Part shown: in pieces, positions 21,200 through 23,275 of the stretch
Numbering within the stretch: position 1 is the first letter of the stretch
Layout: each line of letters starts with the position of its first letter
Origin: a virus
Reading direction: 5' to 3' (one strand)
Length of the DNA stretch: 23,275 nucleotides
IMG/VR virus record: IMGVR_UViG_3300009180_000221
Location: 1-23,275 of that record
Made by a program: the position numbers and the translations under genes
The notes under the pieces: generated by a model
What the model was told of the DNA's origin: nothing
Database searches by the model: none
Seen by the model: the letters and a program-made list of their open reading frames with translations, nothing else

Positions 21200-23275
21200 T
21201 TATGACTTTTCGTAAAGATACTTAAATTCGTACAAATCTAGAGCATTCAAAGTACTATAACTTTCACCCAATGCCGTTATTTCCCAAAGTGTTACATCTG
21301 CAGTATTTGCCTTATAATCGATGGCTATGGCTCCAGGTACATATCTCATGTCTGTTTGAAGCTTCAATCTTATGACTGCTAAATTAGATAAATAATAGCC
21401 TTCATCTTCTCCCTGATGGATGTCTAATAACTTACCATTGTATTTAGTTCTAGGGATGTAACGTTGAAATAGCTCCTCAAAGGTTGTGATTTCTCCTAGC
21501 TTTATATTTGATGGAAATGAAGCTGTCTGATATTGCCAAAGTGTAGTTCTATCTCTACTTATTCCTGTTGAACTATAAAGAAACTGTGTCCCTGCTATAG
21601 TTGATCTAGGAGTATCATCAACGACAATATCAGTAGAAAGATTATTTTTTAATGTTACACTTTGTGAGTCTTTATGTGTATGTCCAATTATTTTAGTACT
21701 GCCATTAATAGAATAAATAACATTAAAAGACAAATCTTTATATTGACTTTCGAAATCTGAATCTGCTACTATTGTTGCTAAATGGACAGTTATAATTCCA
21801 TTAAAAGGCACCTGATTAGATTTAATAGATACAGTATGCCATTGATTAGTATTATCTCCTGATAAAACATTAAATGTAAAACCTCTACTTGAAGTCCATT
21901 CACCATTATTATTTAAATATCTATTTGTTGTTCCATCTCTTAGCCATACTGTAAATACATTAGTTACTACACCAGGTTGAGAGTTATTACTTCTATAAGT
22001 AAATGACCATTCGATAACATCATCCTTACTTATTGTAATATCTGAGGATTGAATACCACCACTATCATCCCATGTAGGCCCTACAACTACTACATATCTA
22101 GCTAACTCTTGACCTGCACTATCTGACTCAACTCTAATAAATCTAGATGGATATGGGCCAGGTGATGGAGAATAATTATACCATGATGGCAATTCATATT
22201 CTCTGTAAGTTATATCACCCACTAAATATTCATTTCTTAAAGCCCCTAAATCTGTAAAATTGCCATTGACTAAAATATCTGCAGGTTGATTATAATTAAA
22301 TGTCTCTTTAACGTATTGATAAGGTCTTAAAATTGACCTTAACAATCCTGCCTCTATATCACTACCTTCACCGTAATAAAAGTTTCTGATGGTCGTAATA
22401 TCAGAAACATAGTTCATGTCGTAGTCATATCTCCATCCGAGTAGTTCTGCACCTGTGCTTATGCGTCTATCCCAAAGCTCACCCCATCTCACTATTACCC
22501 AAGCACCAACACTTTGAAAGCATGATGCATAAAATCTACTCATAATCTTCTCTAATACATCGTAACAACTATCCCATCCATTAGTCGTTTTAAAAGTTGT
22601 TCCTAGTACAAAAGTATCATCTATCCATCTGCCATAATCTCCACCTATCGGATATAATTGTGAATAAACATCACATCCTAGCTCTAACTGAGTAGCCCTT
22701 AGACATAATCTAATAAGCTCACCATAAGTAAGATAAGTAGTTAAATCTACCGGAGTAACCCAGCTTAAATCACCATCAAATCCAGTGAATGTAGGAACAA
22801 ATTCTACTACATAATATCTAAATCCAATAGGAGAGCCAGGAATAACTTCTACATTATTAACAGTATAATTATTATCATTGACAGTAATTATAGATCCTAC
22901 ATTAATAACTGGAGGAGTCTCAAATGTGTAAAAGTATATTGAATTTGTTCCTGCTCTAGAAATACTACCATAAGTAGTATTTACTTGACCAAATCTAGTA
23001 GCCGCCTGACTAAGTGAAATATCTTTTAATAGCCCTAGATTATCTGTTGCGACAATTTGTATTTGATGGTAGTAATCTACTTGAATCTCTTGACAATCTG
23101 ACTGCAGTAAATACCCTATAAATAATGTATCATCTGTCTCAATCCTCTTTAACTCAACTAAGAAAGTATCATCTTCATTAGAGTAAAAATCAAATAACTG
23201 CACTACACCGTTATTAATGATGCTCACTGATAATGTGCAGCCTTTAATCGGTTTCTTTGGATCATCATCCTGCCA
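21200..23275 (-). CDS. large tail protein, N-terminus cut by the right edge
   Basis: About 691 residues are visible, open to the right edge; a GTG at 23227 is only an internal Val, because the upstream codons (WQDDDPKKPIKGC) continue the family-like sequence. Early segments NGVVQLFDFYSNEDDTFLVE and TLFIGYLLQSDCQEI, then VATDNLGLLKDI, match large tail-tip or baseplate proteins of siphoviruses. A long insertion at about 340-530 (GNFTDLGALRNEYL... WTSSRGFTFNVLSG) is a beta-sandwich-like domain. It is next to the tail-tube fusion gene. The role in the tail tip is inferred from sequence pattern and order. Confidence 0.75.
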   Translation of the reverse strand, partial: WQDDDPKKPIKGCTLSVSIINNGVVQLFDFYSNEDDTFLVELKRIETDDTLFIGYLLQSDCQEIQVDYYHQIQIVATDNLGLLKDISLSQAATRFGQVNTTYGSISRAGTNSIYFYTFETPPVINVGSIITVNDNNYTVNNVEVIPGSPIGFRYYVVEFVPTFTGFDGDLSWVTPVDLTTYLTYGELIRLCLRATQLELGCDVYSQLYPIGGDYGRWIDDTFVLGTTFKTTNGWDSCYDVLEKIMSRFYASCFQSVGAWVIVRWGELWDRRISTGAELLGWRYDYDMNYVSDITTIRNFYYGEGSDIEAGLLRSILRPYQYVKETFNYNQPADILVNGNFTDLGALRNEYLVGDITYREYELPSWYNYSPSPGPYPSRFIRVESDSAGQELARYVVVVGPTWDDSGGIQSSDITISKDDVIEWSFTYRSNNSQPGVVTNVFTVWLRDGTTNRYLNNNGEWTSSRGFTFNVLSGDNTNQWHTVSIKSNQVPFNGIITVHLATIVADSDFESQYKDLSFNVIYSINGSTKIIGHTHKDSQSVTLKNNLSTDIVVDDTPRSTIAGTQFLYSSTGISRDRTTLWQYQTASFPSNIKLGEITTFEELFQRYIPRTKYNGKLLDIHQGEDEGYYLSNLAVIRLKLQTDMRYVPGAIAIDYKANTADVTLWEITALGESYSTLNALDLYEFKYLYEKS

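Noticed and set aside
23200-23227. GTG at 23227 as the start of the right-edge tail protein
   Set aside because: The reading frame continues without stop to the window edge, and the upstream residues match the expected protein type, so it is an internal Val codon.
1-23275. tRNA genes and CRISPR arrays
   Set aside because: No cloverleaf-like sequence and no regularly spaced direct repeats were recognised by eye; a dedicated tRNA scan was not possible.

Overview
The window reads as part of the genome of a tailed double-stranded DNA bacteriophage (siphovirus-like) that infects a member of the Bacteroidota. Every supportable gene lies on the minus strand, so the functional order runs from the right edge to the left edge. 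Host evidence is indirect. The DNA is AT-rich and start codons have A-rich leaders rather than clear Shine-Dalgarno sites. One promoter matches the Bacteroidota pattern (TTTTG, 19 bases, TATATTTGC), and one signal peptide ends in SYSQ, as is common in that phylum. Nothing identifies a host genus.

Layout in the direction of transcription. (1) 23275-18077: tail region, with a large tail protein cut by the right edge, a tail-tube-like protein fused to a FISUMP domain, and a fibre-like protein that unexpectedly starts with a Sec signal peptide. (2) 18074-17121: four tightly packed small genes ending in a two-helix holin candidate, then an intrinsic terminator. (3) 17070-14430: a small lipoprotein, an ECF-like sigma factor, a DEDD 3'-5' exonuclease with a zinc ribbon, an HExxH metallopeptidase-like protein, a candidate one-piece spanin and a GH24 endolysin, then a second terminator. 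(4) 14429-14142: the largest non-coding gap (288 bases), with terminator, palindromes and a Bacteroidota-type promoter. (5) 14141-5386: early/replication operon, with many small proteins, a RecB-like PD-(D/E)XK nuclease, a zinc-ribbon protein ending in an SSB-like acidic tip, an SF2 helicase, a helix-turn-helix protein, an HNH endonuclease, a VRR-NUC nuclease and a primase-polymerase/SF3 helicase. (6) 5385-5239: an ATCGAT-rich dyad. (7) 5238-1: two small genes, small terminase, large terminase, portal, a small gene, a Mu F-like head protein and an HK97-type prohead protease cut by the left edge.

The window therefore holds packaging, early head assembly, tail end, lysis and replication. The major capsid protein, connectors and tape measure are not in it and presumably lie beyond the edges. 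The genes interlock by short overlaps (ATGA, TAATG and 8-base overlaps), which points to a few long polycistronic transcripts with translational coupling. The points most worth a second look are the large terminase with no ATG/GTG/TTG before its Walker A motif, the terminator just upstream of the lipoprotein/sigma-factor genes, the one-piece spanin candidate, the tail-tube/FISUMP fusion, the secreted-looking fibre, and three structured non-coding dyads beside replication genes.
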